Shown piece by piece: positions 1 to 13,400 of a DNA stretch of 64,000 nt. The DNA comes from Dimorphilus gyrociliatus (lineage: Eukaryota > Annelida > Polychaeta > Dinophilidae): the NCBI GenBank assembly GCA_904063045.1, contig CAJFCJ010000002.1, positions 3,343,891 to 3,407,890 on the forward strand. Reading direction: 5' to 3'. The notes beneath the pieces are model-generated. The model saw only the letters and a program-made list of their open reading frames with translations. It searched no databases and was not told the origin of the DNA. A program made the position numbers and the translations under genes. Position 1 is the first letter of the stretch. Each line of letters opens with the position of its first letter.

Positions 1-3000
1 GGCCTACAAAAGGGCCCAACTTGTTCGTCTAACGATTTTTATACAAAACACGTGTTTGTCAATGCTGTCATGCCATAAGTAGGGATAATCCGACAAGATT
101 ATCGACTTAGTAGAAAAATGGTGTAAAAACCGGTTTTATTTACCTGAAAAGTTCAAAAGGGAGAGTAGCAGCAGACAACGAAAACTGGTCATTTTCGGGT
201 CTAAGCCAATTTTCATGTATTTTCGCCCACAATAGTATAAAAATGTTCATTCATTTCTAAACCGTCACTTCTAAGGAGCTTTCATGTAGTTATGATGTCC
301 AAGTATAATCTTTCCTGAGGCAGAAGTATTATCCGATTTTTCCAAGCTAAGATCGCTACACTTTGATGTTGCCTGCCCGATAGCCAAGCGATATAGTGAG
401 AACGGAAACGAGACGCCGACCCAATTTGCATAAGGGTTACCGCCAGATGGCGATTATTTTTTTTTAAAAAAAGGCTGTTCTACATACCGCCTATCCTCCC
501 TTTTGGTAATTCCCCTCAGTATTTGTATCCCTCCCCATGCAGTAAAAGGGCGCGGAAAATGAGACGTATCTCATTATCTCATAACAAAGAATCCATGTGA
601 TTCACGCGCTTCCCAGCGCGTGCATTTTAATAGATCGATTGCGGGTTTTTTTATTAGGGCTGTCGGAATGATTTATATGTTGCGGTATGCGTTTGTTTTG
701 AAATGTAGCGGGCGTGAACATATGTGTTTGTTTTTGTTTCTTGTCTGCTGGGCAGTTGGGGAGGAAGTGAAGACTGAAGAGAGAAGCAGGTTAGCCTAAT
801 TAGGGTGTGTCACGCTGTAATTAATAATCGACCTTGACGGCGTCTCGTTGAGCGAATTCTTTAGGGTATGAGTGGGCTGGAGAATTTCATTTTATATCTT
901 TAAAGCATATCAGTAAAAAGTTACAAAAAAAAGAAGGTTTTAGGTGGTGACTGGCGGACGTATGGCTTTAATTAATGAATGTAGGTTGGAACTTTCTAAT
1001 GGATTTGCAACATTTTGACTTTCTTTACTTTTAATTAGAAAAGATATTGAAAGAAGTAAAAGAAAAATAACAAACTAGCAAAAAATAATCTTATCAATTT
1101 TTAATTTATGGCATAATTTTCTTGTTTGTAATTATAAAATGAACTCTTTCATGTCTTTTTTCCCTTTAGAGTAAGTACACCCGATAGGGTCAATACAATA
1201 GATGAGTCACTTGACATTAATAACCCCCCTCTCTCTGTCTATCTCTCTCTTTTTCTACTTTTTTCCCCCTTCCCTTTCCATAACTTTAATTTACATATGA
1301 TTAATATCTACTTATTAAACGTAATTTCTTTTTTATCTTATAGAACTAAGAAATAAATCATTTAATTAGTCAGCTAAAATTTCTTTAACCTTTGAATGAT
1401 TAAGACAACTCGTAAATTAATAAATCAAGTGGAAAGAATGTCCACTCATTCTATTTACGAGGCCTTATATATATACACAGATGCTGGGGCATAAAATTAA
1501 TCCAGTGGAATGAGTCAAACATTCGCAAGTACCGCTTTGTAAAAGTATATCTCATTAATATATTGCGTTACTTGAATGAAAACAAATAATAAACAATTCA
1601 AAATTCCTTTCTAAACACACACTTGTTTTCTTTTGAATGGACATAAAGTTAATTACAATTTAGATAAGCTAACGTAGACAAAGAGACAATTTGATAGTTT
1701 ATTGAAAGAAGTTGCTTTTGTATATATACAAAGTCTAAAGATTACTCAATTTCACTTAGATGTCGTTAACTTAGAGAAATTCAAAATTCATTCAAAGAAG
1801 AAGAAAAAGTTTTTATAGGGGAAAAAGGGATATTATTTCACTATTTTCCCTTCCCTATTCTATACTTGTACTCTTTTCTTCAACTTATATAGAGTTTATA
1901 TTTTCAGTGTGGGCGAGATGTAATTGACTGTAAACTTAATTTCCAATATGCGGGTATATAAATATGAATTAAATATGGAATGTATATAAATAAATATATC
2001 GACAAAGATCAGGTGGTGCGTTTTAAAGGTTAGGTGAAGCGTAAAAAATCGAATCAGGTGGTACAATTAGTTTTTCTTTGAAAATTCGTAATATAGTTGT
2101 TAGAGATAATAGATGAATCAAGCAATTAACTTTTTAAAATCCTTACAATCCAAAAGGTTTAATCATAATACTCTTTGCACTAGGCTAAATATTAAAGCTG
2201 TTTAGAGTATTGATAAAAAGAAGAATTTCCTCCCATCTGGTACGCAATAAATATAAAATGTTTTCTTTAAAAGTCATCAAGACAGGAGACGGATTTAATG
2301 AATAACAATGATAGTTTTGTAAAAGGTTTTATTTAAATAGAAAAGTTTCCCCCAATATGAATTAAAAGATACTTAAAACGTGTCAGCAGAAATTAATTTC
2401 CCTCAAGTGACCCTCTAAGAGACAAACTGCTGAGTTGAGGACGTAAATCAAATGAGAGTCAAATTATAAGAATTATATAAAATTACACTATTATTTTTGT
2501 TTGTCAACTCGAACAAATTTCCGCTTTTAAACTCTTGATTTACAATCAGTCTATCAAGGGAATTAGTTTTAGGATTGAAAGAGAGTTTCATTGGTTTATT
2601 CGAGACAAACATAGTCCTTATTCAACCTTTATTACTTTTTATATCTTTGTGTTTTGGTTCTTACGAATACATCAAGTATACAAGTACTGAAAAATATGGA
2701 GATTGTAATTAGTGCTGAGAGCGATAATTACCCTTTAAGGTTTAATAGGGCGTAAAAATGTAAGAAAATTGAATTTACGCTAGTGATCATACCTTTTTTC
2801 TGCTTTATTTTTAAATCCTAATTCCTTTTAAGGAGTGTCATTTGGGAATTATTTTTGATTGGTTATTGATAAGGTGTTTTTTTTATTTTGTAGATAAAAA
2901 CGTACATTATATATTTAATGACAACATAAACTAAAGAGATTAAAAAGCTATCATGTAAAAAGAAATGAGGGTAAAAAAAAAGTACGTCAAACTGAAAAAA

Positions 3001-5922
3001 AGTGGATATAATAAGTCGTTTAGTTTCTTTCTTTTTCTCCTTTTTTTTCCTTTACCCATTTAACCTTGTATTTTTCTTTTTAGCACGTAATTGAGAGAAA
3101 CAAAGACAGAAGAAAAAAAATCCGGTACGGTCGACCGCCTCCGAAGACAAGCAGACGTCTATCTTGATATCAGTCACAAGGCGTTCTCATTATCGCTCAT
3201 CTGCATCGAACTTTTTCACGCCCGATCGCCTCTTTGTACGCAACACGTCCGTAATTGTATACGATATTCGATTTTTCTTTGCATCGACCATTCTTTCCTT
3301 CCCGTTCTATTACCCGGACAGCAGATGTAGATTTCCCCTTTCTTTTCACTATACGCCCCCCGTCCTTTCTTTTCTCGCCCTATTAAACTATAATAAGTAA
3401 GTGTATACTTCGATACGGCCGTTCAAAAATAGACGCCCCACTGAAATATTAGCACGTGAAAGCATCAAAGAACTCTTATTATGCCTGTATACACGTTTAA
3501 ATATGCCTCTATTTATTAAATATTGTAAATTAATACGGTTTACTTTCTTAATTTTTGACATAATTGGGTTATAAATATTAATGAAGTGTTTAATACCCAA
3601 CCGTATATAGAATTACTAACAACAGATTTGGGAGATACTTGTCACGTTTCTAGACATTTTCCATAATCTTTGAATAAATTAACAGATATAATTGATAAAA
3701 GATTCCGTTCTTAATCCGTTTTTTTTATGACAGATGATATATTATGTAAGAATTTCAACATCTTTATCTGTTTCCTCCGTAGATTCTATATATAGTTGAA
3801 GTTTGCTTATTTTTTTTATTTTTGTGTTTAAACAACTTGTAAGTGAGGAGAGGAGAGAAAGAAAGAATGAAAAAAAAGAGAGTAAGTTACGGGAAAAAGG
3901 GAAGAGAATGCAAAAGAGGTAATTTTCAATAGAGATAAATGTAGAAGTATGAAAGGACTTAAAAAGTACTTTTGTAATAGTATACAACTTTCGATTTCTA
4001 TCCTATCGACCATTTTTTGTATCGTCCGCTAAGGACTGATATCCTATTCGATAGCCCGAGGGGAACGTATCTGTTGTCCGTTGTTCTTCGTCCCAGTAGG
4101 CCTAATAGGACTGCCTAATTATCGAACGAGTAAAGTGGATGTCGCACAAAGGGCTTCTAGTCAACCCTACTTTTCGCCTTAATTTGATTTGCTTTTTCCA
4201 GAGTAGCGTTTTGTAGAGCTTCATAAAATGTATCACGTGATTACGGCGATAATCGAAAAGGCCATTCAAAAATTAAGATTTGTCACGACAAACATTCCGT
4301 GGCGCCATCTGTTTTGTAATTAAAACATCAATTTTATGGGATGAAAAAAAGGAAATTTACATGACGTAAAACTACATTTGGGAGTAATTTGACAAATAAT
4401 AACTGATAAGTAATAAAATTTCCATACGAAAATGTTTTTATTAATGTAAGAAAATGATTAATATAGTAATAAAATTAATTCTTAAGAAATGATCAATTTT
4501 CAAATAGTATTTAATAGTGTTAAAAACCCAATTATTCCATTCTATAATATTCACCCTTTTAATGAAAAAACAATAAAATTGCTCATTAGTCATCTGCCAA
4601 GCAGATGTAACTTGAATCATATAATTAAGGGGAGTAGAATTAACCCCTAGTACACGTATGTCTCAATCTCATTATTTACCTGATTACATTAAACTGTATT
4701 ATCGATAGAAGACACGGATGCATCTTACGTAATTGCTCTTTACGTAATGTCTTTTTCCATCTAATAAACGACTCTAGCGAATATTTTGATAAGGAAATAA
4801 TAATCTCTAAGTAGAAAATTGCGTGTATCTTTGGACAGATGTAATGGAAAATATCTTTAACTATTCAATTAAATAGACGGGTCAAATGGGTTTTCATTAG
4901 TCGAATACTATAGAATAATGTTTCTTTTCTCTTACAAACAGCGTATTATTCATCTCTAACGAGATCTTTAAATGTACGTGGGGAATACGAAACTCTAAAA
5001 AGATTTTCATCACATTCTAAACCTCTTTATCTCTTTTTACTCTCAAAATCTTCGATACACATTTTATACGCCTATAGAAAAATCTTTCACTTCATTAGTA
5101 ATAATTCATAGAAATTTGGGGCTTTTTCTTTTAATAATACAATAATTAACATTATTCTGTGATGATACAAATTGTGATCTAGTAACCAGACATGATAGCT
5201 GGCTACGTGTAATTCTTCAATTATCTAGTATCAAATAAGGTAGAGGAGGGGATGTACAGTATGTCAATACGATATAGTACACTAATCTCAATATTTAATT
5301 CATAAATTTCTCCTCCAAGTTATTATAGAAAGATTATAAGATTATATTTATAACCAGGATGAGATGATCATATTTGCATACGAAAACAGCGGCAAAAATT
5401 TTGTATTTATTTTAGATCAAAGCCACGGAATTTCCTTTTAATCCTAAATAATTCAAAATAAGAGTTAGATACAACATGTTCTTTCCTTTTTTCTTTTACC
5501 TCTGTTAATAGCACAATGCTATTTGAGCAAAAATTATATATAAACTATAGAAGATAAGCGTATTATATAACTTTGAATTAAAGTTTTATTATTTCTATTA
5601 ATAAATTACGAAAAGCAATATTTTCTCATTGTTTATTAATTTATTACAATAACTATAAGCAATTAACAATTATATTTCTAAAAAAACAATAACAGTAAAT
5701 ATTGGTCGACTTCTGATAAAGTTATAAATTTAATCAAAAACATTGTTATATTATTATAACGAATTTTTATATATGCAAAATTTCTTTCATTCTCTATATT
5801 CTCATCTCTCTCTACCTCTTTCACTCTCTTATACAAGCTTTCTTTATAGTTTTTATTTATTATTTAGTTATATTATGAATATTAGTATTTCGAAAATATT
5901 TGTATAGTTTACTGCTCAATCT
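1..5922. other. gene-free AT-rich region
   Basis: I see no convincing gene. Open frames here are short, overlap on both strands and resemble no family I know. Visible structure: a pyrimidine-rich tract near 1226-1276, another near 3028-3080, and three patches richer in G, C and CpG than their surroundings (about 360-620, 3115-3370 and 4020-4320). These patches could be promoter or 5'-UTR sequence of a gene to the left, or regulatory DNA. An octamer-like ATTTGCAT lies near 424, and CAGATGGCG / GGCGCCATCTG motifs lie at 444-452 and 4311-4321. Confidence 0.6.
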
Positions 5923-8900
5923 CTAAAGCAAATCCATATAAAATTGCCTCTCTTTTTCAATATCTTCTGCGCTCTCTTGACCAACATCGGAATTGAACAT
6001 TTTAACTTCTACTCCTCTCTTCGTTCTAATATAATTTTCAACCAAACCTTTTCCAAGTATTTCTTTTAAGTCATTATCCTCCTCCAAAGCTTTCAAAGCT
6101 TCTTCCAAGGACTTAGGCATTCTAATGACGTCCGGGCCCTGAGCCTTTTGTTCCGGCAATTCCATTTTATGCCTCACTCCATCGATTCCGGCAGCTAGAA
6201 TACTGGCCATTACCAGGTAGGGATTGGCAACAGCTCCTCCTAATCTGTTTTCCAAATATGGTCCAGTACTTGATCCAATCTTTACGCGAACATAGCACTC
6301 TCTAGAGTCTATTCCCCAATTTGCAATATTCGGTGCAGCAAAAGGGCATACTATACGTCTGTAACAATTGTATGTTGGAGCAAGAAAAGCTGTAAGTGCT
6401 CTTGCATGCTTTAATTGACCGGCTAAGAAATATCTGGCTAAATCAGATAGACCATGCTCTTTCGTTTCATCGTAAAATGCAGGTTTTCCATCTTTCCATA
6501 AGGAATGGTTAAAATGACATCCGCTTCCTGCTTTTTTGGCAATCTAAACAAATGAATAAATATGGATATTAGAATAGAAAGATTTTTAAATGAAAAATAG
6601 AAGTATACGATTTAATTGACATTTTAAAGATGTATTTCATTAATTTAATAATTATTTGTTTTGACGAGTTTGTCGTCTTCTTGTAAATAAGTTTTTTTTT
6701 TAATTATGCACCCTATAGTGTACTTTTGCTTACTATTACTAATACACTTACTGGTTTAGACATAAATGTTGCTAAATAGCCTTCGTGTAAACCTAATATT
6801 TCCTTAATACCATTCTTGTAAAGTATAGCTGTATCGGCGCTATTGACACCCGTTTCAGGAGGTACAGTCATTTCAAATTGACCTCCTGCGTATTCTGTAT
6901 GCATATGTTCAATATTTATTCCAGCACCAAACAAATTACTTTCAATTTCGTACATAAATTTCTCGTATTTGGTCCATAAGAAAGCTGATTCGTACTCGTC
7001 TTTATCATAGAGAGAAACATATGAGCCGGATTCGTCTTTTTTCATAATATAATACTCTAGTTCGTATGCTGAGAGAACTTCATAACCCATTTCCTTAAGG
7101 GTCCTTAATTGACGCATAGCTGCGTGTCGAGTGGAAAAATCAGCGTACCTTCTATCCAAGGAGTGTACGTCGGTTAAAACTTCACCAACTTTGTACTTTC
7201 CGCAGCCTGCCCAGGGTAGCGCATGGCAAGTACCTTTTTGAGGAAGATATAACATATCGGGACATCCATTGTCCATCATTAAGCAGTCTTTTGGCAATTT
7301 ATTTCCCAAACTTCCTATTGCAGTCACTATGGAAACAAACGCATTAGCAAAAAACAATTTACAAAAAGTGCTCTAAATAGTATTTTAAAGGTTGTTTCAG
7401 AACTAAGCCTTCTATAGCTTGGCTTCCCTCGCATTACAGAGTTGTAGGCTTAGTATTTCTACTGTAAACATAAATAGATAACGATTTCCTTGGAGGAAAA
7501 GAGCACGCAATTCATAACGTTTCCATTTATTTCTATAATACATTGACATGAAGGGGAATGTTTTTATTGTTAGATAGATAAAATGAGATATTTTAACTAC
7601 TTTGAATTTATATCTTGGAAAAATTTGACTAGAAACGGAAATTTTTAGTAGAAAACCGTCAGTTTTAAGTAACGAATTTATAAAAGAAGCCAATTTTTTT
7701 CTTATTTAATTGCTGGAGCGTTAAATGCTGCTTGGCACCTGCCCCTTTAAGTAGCTTTGATCACGTGATTTCCATTGTAATTTCCAGTATACGGAGATGC
7801 GTCAGTTTGGAATAAAACGATTTTTCTTATTTTAAAAATCAATTAGCAAATATTTGATTAAAATAGAAAACAAAAGAGTTAAGAGAGTTTGCCTAATGTT
7901 AAAAATATAAATATTACTTAGGCATATTCAACCAAGAAACACCTGTGTAGGCCATAAAGGTCAAGAGTCTCATCTTTTTTTTATATTAAAATTTTCTCCT
8001 TTACTTTGTAACATTTCTAAATTTTATTAGCAGAAAAATGCAACTAATGAGTTTCTTTAAAAATACATAGTAAGTTTACTATGTATATAGTATATAAGAA
8101 AGGACTAGTAATAATAAATTAACACGAAGTGGCTGATTGATATCCAATATAACAAACGCATAATTCAATACTTAAGAATTAAAGACTACAATAGTTAGCA
8201 TTGTGATAAATTGATTCCATGGTCAATTAAGAAACTCTACAATTGTGACCTATTTCTTTGTTAGTTCCCACCAACTCAGCTAGGCTTAAAGGAGGTCTGG
8301 TATCATATGATGGAAAAAAAATAAACACAAGAAATTCCGCCCCCCACAGCTCCTCTCTAAAGCAAGCCTTATTAATCTTTTCTCTACGATATTCTTTAGC
8401 ATTCTGTTTTACGTTTGGAAAATTTTTTACTGGAGAAAATAACAATCTTGCTATATTTAGAAAAAGTAGAGAAAAAAATTTCCTATAAGAACTGCAAACC
8501 ATGACAAATCAACAGTGCAAACAATTAACTAGACATAATGGTTGTTTCGAGCGTTCCAGTTCGAAACTAAACAAAATCAAGCCCCTATACTGTAGTAGAA
8601 CTGATAGCCAGTCTAAAGACGAGTAAATTGATTGTGTAGACGCCGCTCTAGCGTAAATGAATTGGGATTTAGTCTAGAAAAATTTTCAATACCAAAGCTA
8701 CAATCTACATTGGCATGACGTCATTCAATTGAATAGATGCAACATGTGGAAACTAAAAAAAATCAATTATTTTTTACAGCATAAGAACAATATAAGTGGC
8801 AAAGAAAATACTGGACAGTTGATAAAAGAGCTTCGAAAATTCGTCTAGTGACGTAGAGGCTCACTTTATCAAAGGGAAACGTTTGTCAAGGACATCGCCT

Positions 8901-9268
8901 GAAACTGTTTCTATTTTATCAATTTTTATCTTACTCTCGAAAAAAATGAAAAAGCATTCAATATTTGTTAAATTTTCATATTTCCTCTAGCCTTTAATAC
9001 TATATAGGCCAGTTTTAGGCTTAAACATATACCGATTATTTAATAGATCATTGCTAAGTTGTTGCTTCAAAAATCATATAAATAATTTACCTCCTGCACT
9101 TCTTATTCCACTTTCCAAAGTAGTCTTTAAATGTCTTTGATGAACAACTTTGCATCTTCCAGTTCCACTCATATCATTGAATGTGAATCTTATGTAGTCG
9201 AAATCTTTTAGTTTTTCATAGCAGTTGTCAACCACTTCCTTTTCATCATACTCCTGAGAACTTGCCAT
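5923..9268 (-). CDS. glutamine synthetase I / lengsin-like protein
   Basis: Three exons: 9268-9091, 7326-6752 and 6543-5923, joining in frame to 457 aa. Family knowledge: type I glutamine synthetase fold; the animal branch includes vertebrate lengsin, a lens protein regarded as enzymatically inactive. Seen here: an N-terminal beta-grasp-like part (IRFTFNDMSGTGRCK), the metal-ligand pair E-L-E at about residues 148-150, AGGQFEM with the next acidic ligand, GSGCHFNHSLW with the catalytic-loop histidine, the conserved Y-R pair in NCYRRIVCP, and LENRLGGAVANPYL near the C-terminus with its E and R in place. The main GS ligands therefore look retained, so glutamate-ammonia or gamma-glutamyl ligase activity is possible but unproven. 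Start: the first Met of the exon 1 frame. Intron 1 is unusually long (1.76 kb). The shape differs from the ordinary type II animal glutamine synthetase, so I give no symbol. Confidence 0.85.
7327..9090 (-). other. large first intron of lengsin-like gene
   Basis: This is an AT-rich intron bounded by GTAAAT at the donor and ATAG at the acceptor. Short open frames on both strands (7412-7693, 8227-8502, 8258-8488) have no family resemblance and look like chance. A TCACGTGA palindrome sits at 7761-7768. Confidence 0.7.
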
Positions 9269-10485
9269 AATTTGCAGAAGAGTTTTTTTGCTATCTGGCT
9301 ACAGGTTGGTTTTATTTTATAATGTACGTATGTACTATCTATGCAGGCTTCAAGTTCGCGCAAGAAGGATCAATGTTTGCAGGTTTTTAAACGATAGGTG
9401 GCTCTGCAAAAAGAAGGCCTTGATGATTAGCATAGTAGCTGTAGTCTTTCAATGAATTTCACTTTATCATAATCAAAAGGCCTATAAAAAAGTAATATTA
9501 AGTATAAATGTTTAATCATTGCAAGGACAAAATCATCTTCATCTAATTCTTTATTGCAGCAATTTTATTATAACAGCAATATATTTTGCTGCCCAAGATT
9601 TATGTAGGTTAAAATATAAATAAGAAATATCAATTAAATTCAATAAGCGTCTTAAATTAAAGACGTAGATAATATAGAAGAATGCTTTATATTCTTTAAG
9701 TTTAAATTTAGAAGTCTATCAGTTAAACAAAACAAAAGTAAAGATTTTAAAAATATGCAATTTACTAAAATATCTACTGTTGCAGTACAGTTACAGCATA
9801 CAAAAGTTACGTTGCTTGCGCCATCTAGTACCCTATTAAAATAATAGTTTAGATTTTTATACGTACAGCATACAATTATCAGTCTATTAGATAAACTTGG
9901 GGTCTTTATTTCTTATAATTATCATTTATTTGACATTGCATTATATTTGAGTTGTTTCGGCGATATTCATATGTTGTAGGTCTTTGTAAAGAAATGATAC
10001 AGACAAAGAATTTTAAGACACATTTAGAGTTTTCTTAGCAAACTAATGAATATATTTATAATCATCCGATAATGGTTTTTACATTAACTTTCAGCTGGTA
10101 ATTAGTTGAAAATTAGATTATTTTTTTTAGTAAAACAGTTTTCTTTTCATTATAAAAATGTCAATATTTATTGGACTTTTTCCAACAATTTTGATGATAA
10201 CAACAATAAATATACTATATATATATACTGTATATATAAATATATAGCATTTAGATAAATTAGCAAACAGTTTTCGTTCATTATCGTATTAAATATAAGT
10301 TATCTTATAAACTTTCTTATCGATATATTATAGAATAAAAAAATTAACTTGAAAATCGATTTACTGTCAAAGAACGATGTGATAGGGAATGTGATATAAA
10401 GATAATTGAATTTGAAGTTTCTTTTTCTTGTTGAGTATAGCACCAAGATCATTTTTACATGAAGAAAAATGTGAATAGTATTACA
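9269..10485. other. intergenic, lengsin-like promoter side
   Basis: No gene was found. The interval holds the upstream region of the lengsin-like gene and the 3' region of VAC14. A CTCF-like TGCGCCATCTAGTA (9817-9830, motif on minus strand) and TA-rich runs near 10210-10245 are the only visible structure. Confidence 0.6.
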
Positions 10486-13400
10486 CTAATCTAATTTTTG
10501 AATCGTGCGGAAGATATTTAATAATTCTGAAAAATTAATAGATTTCAACGCTTTTTCTCTATCCTCGTTGCCTGGCTTTTTCCTTGTACCATCCCTACAG
10601 GAAATCATTTTCTTATAGATATATATTTACAGTTTAAAAGGATTTTACAATGTATCACTTACATGAAGAGCGATTGAGGTGGAATGCACTGTAATCTTGT
10701 TTGAAGTGTTTGAAATGCAACACTTTGTGGTAGTAACATTAAAATTCCGTATAAACTCTCAACAAGATAAGGATAGTGTCTAGCTTCTAACAATTGCATT
10801 CGTAAAACTGTTGAAAAAGAAAGAAATGTAAAAATTATGAAAAAATAGAATATTTGTATATTAATATTACATGCAAAAATTGGAGATTCTACTAATTGGA
10901 CAAGCCTGTCCAATTGTAACAATAGATCGACAGTAACGTTCATTTCGCTCACTGCTCTAATCAAGTAGGCTGAGTGCGAATACATTTGAGACAATAGACA
11001 AAGCGCAATAACTGCGAAGGAGTTGTGACAAAATGCTTTATAGAGTATCACAAATAAATCAGCAGCATAGTCGTCCCTTAATTCTCTGAGAACAGTTCGA
11101 ACTTTGTGTAGTTCACTAGAAGTTAAGAGAATATAAGCCAACATTTCAGTAATGTCAGCTGCGAATTGTTTTTCTTTATTATGTGTCTCTAACTTTAAAA
11201 TAATAAGCGCTAAGCACTTGTATATATTTTCAGCACCGAGATAAATGCAGATCTGCCTAATAATTATCATCCCCTTGCCATCTTTCTTGTCCAAAAGTGT
11301 TACATCATTTTTAAATAATTGAATAATTTTTATCATGAAACATGTAAAGTATGCGTTATGTTCATGAGAGTTTTGTAAGTCTGCTAGCACTTGTTCTGGA
11401 ATGTCCATATCAAACTTAGGAGGGACTTGACGTCCAAATGATGATGAAGAAATGTCACTCAGAACCTCTATTGTTAAGTATATTACTCCTTCATCTGGGT
11501 CAGATAAGGCTGACATGAGAAGAGGAAAGAGGTTTTCCAAGTGTCTTAAAACTCTTTGAGGTACTCGTTTCTGAAGATGGGCGATCCAATGCAAAGCAGC
11601 AATCCTAGTTGCTACAGATTCGTGCGCCATCTGATGAGTTAAAGCAGAAACAACTGCTGTCATGTTAAAATGATAATCATCTTTTATAGCGGGAGATCTG
11701 TAAAGCAATAAAAATATATTAAAATAGGAACTAAAAGGGAATATTAGCAAATGTGTAATTACTTGTCTAATTCAACTTCATTGGGGACAGGTCCTCCATC
11801 ATAAGAAACTTGTTCTTCATTCTCGTTGTCAGGTTTATTGTCCTCATCAGCTGCAGCTGCTACTGATGATTGTTCATCTAAACAAAAATTTTATAACTAT
11901 TACAATTTGTTTACAAAAGCGCTAAAAATTGTTCCCAACTATTTAAAAAATTACATACTCGCTAAAAATTACTGAATTACGTCTACTTTAAAAAAACAAT
12001 TGAAATACTATGAGATAAAAATTGTCATAATCGATCTTATCTTTCTCTCATTTTAATAAAAACTTCAATGATTTTAATATTATAAATTTTAGTATGTTTA
12101 ACAAGCAGAATTTATAAAAAAAAAACAATTATAAGAAACGGAACTTAATATATGGAAATAAAAAAAAAACCAAGTCTAATTATATAAAATAAGTCAACTA
12201 TAGATGGCAGATACAAAAGGCTAACCTCGTCTTCCAGGAATATAACGAGACAATCATTTAATCGCATAAAATTATTTCCTACTACTAATTTATATGGTAT
12301 TAAATGATTTTTTTTCATAAACTTTTCAATTACTCTAAATGCTAACCAGTATATATGGCTATTTCCTTTTCCAATAGTTAAACATAGGTAAAAGGTAATA
12401 TTATTACTTTTAATTTGATTTTTCTTAATTAATCATCGTTAGATGCACAATCCTTTCATCGTGTATGGATATATTTTAATATTGACGATATCATCATTAT
12501 ATAGAACAACTACTACCATATAGTTTTTTATAATTACAAGATATTCTTTTAGTATTTGAGTGAGTATATTAACTCGTGTATAATTGAGAGTATGTTAGTT
12601 TGTAGGAGAAATAATAAAAGTTAGAGAGATATCTTGATAAGTCTTTAATTGACAAATTATTTTACTGTTTCGTGACGTTGACTAATTTGTTAAAAAATAC
12701 TTAATTTTGTGAGACTTAATTAATTTCTCCTGCTTACCCGCACTTAAGGGATTATCGTCGTCATCGGTTAATAATTTCATTATACTAGCTTGAACCTTAT
12801 CAGCCCGATCTCTAACCTCTGAAGAGAAAGAAATTACGAATTATAGGGTAATTTTATATCCAAAATCTTCTTCTAAAATTTCTTTATTTTTTAACGTGAG
12901 TATAGTTAAAAAAATTTTGATTGAGCTCATGGCACATTACCGTTCTTATTGCTTTCCTCGTAGGCAAGACACGGAAGTAAAGAAGATATAGTGCTAGCTA
13001 TAACAGGAAGGATAGCATCCCTTCCGCCCAATTTTACAAATTCTTCCAGCCAGTTGATAGCCATAGATTGTATTCCAGAATCTGTTGATATAGAAATCGT
13101 TTGTTTTTGATAAGAAAAAATGAGAGTAGAAATAATTAGTAGAATTCTTACCACTACTCTGACAATGTAACAAAATAATGTTGACCATAACGTGATAATC
13201 AACATTTTTACTTTTACCCTCCGAAATATTTCTTAAAAGTTTCCTTAGGCATTTTTTACATCTGATAAAAAAGAAGGAAATACTTTAAAAGTATATCTTT
13301 GATTTATTTTATATAAATAATTACGCTTGCTTGACATCCTGATGATTATCACCCAATATTTGGAACAGACCATCAAGCAATTGAGGCAAAAATACTATCA

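Noticed and set aside
3091-3400. Two overlapping plus-strand open frames of 78-79 codons
   Set aside because: They use different frames of the same GC-rich patch, show no family resemblance, and have no splice partners that I can see.
7412-8502. Open frames inside the first intron of the lengsin-like gene
   Set aside because: They lie on both strands within a well-bounded intron, have low complexity and match no family.
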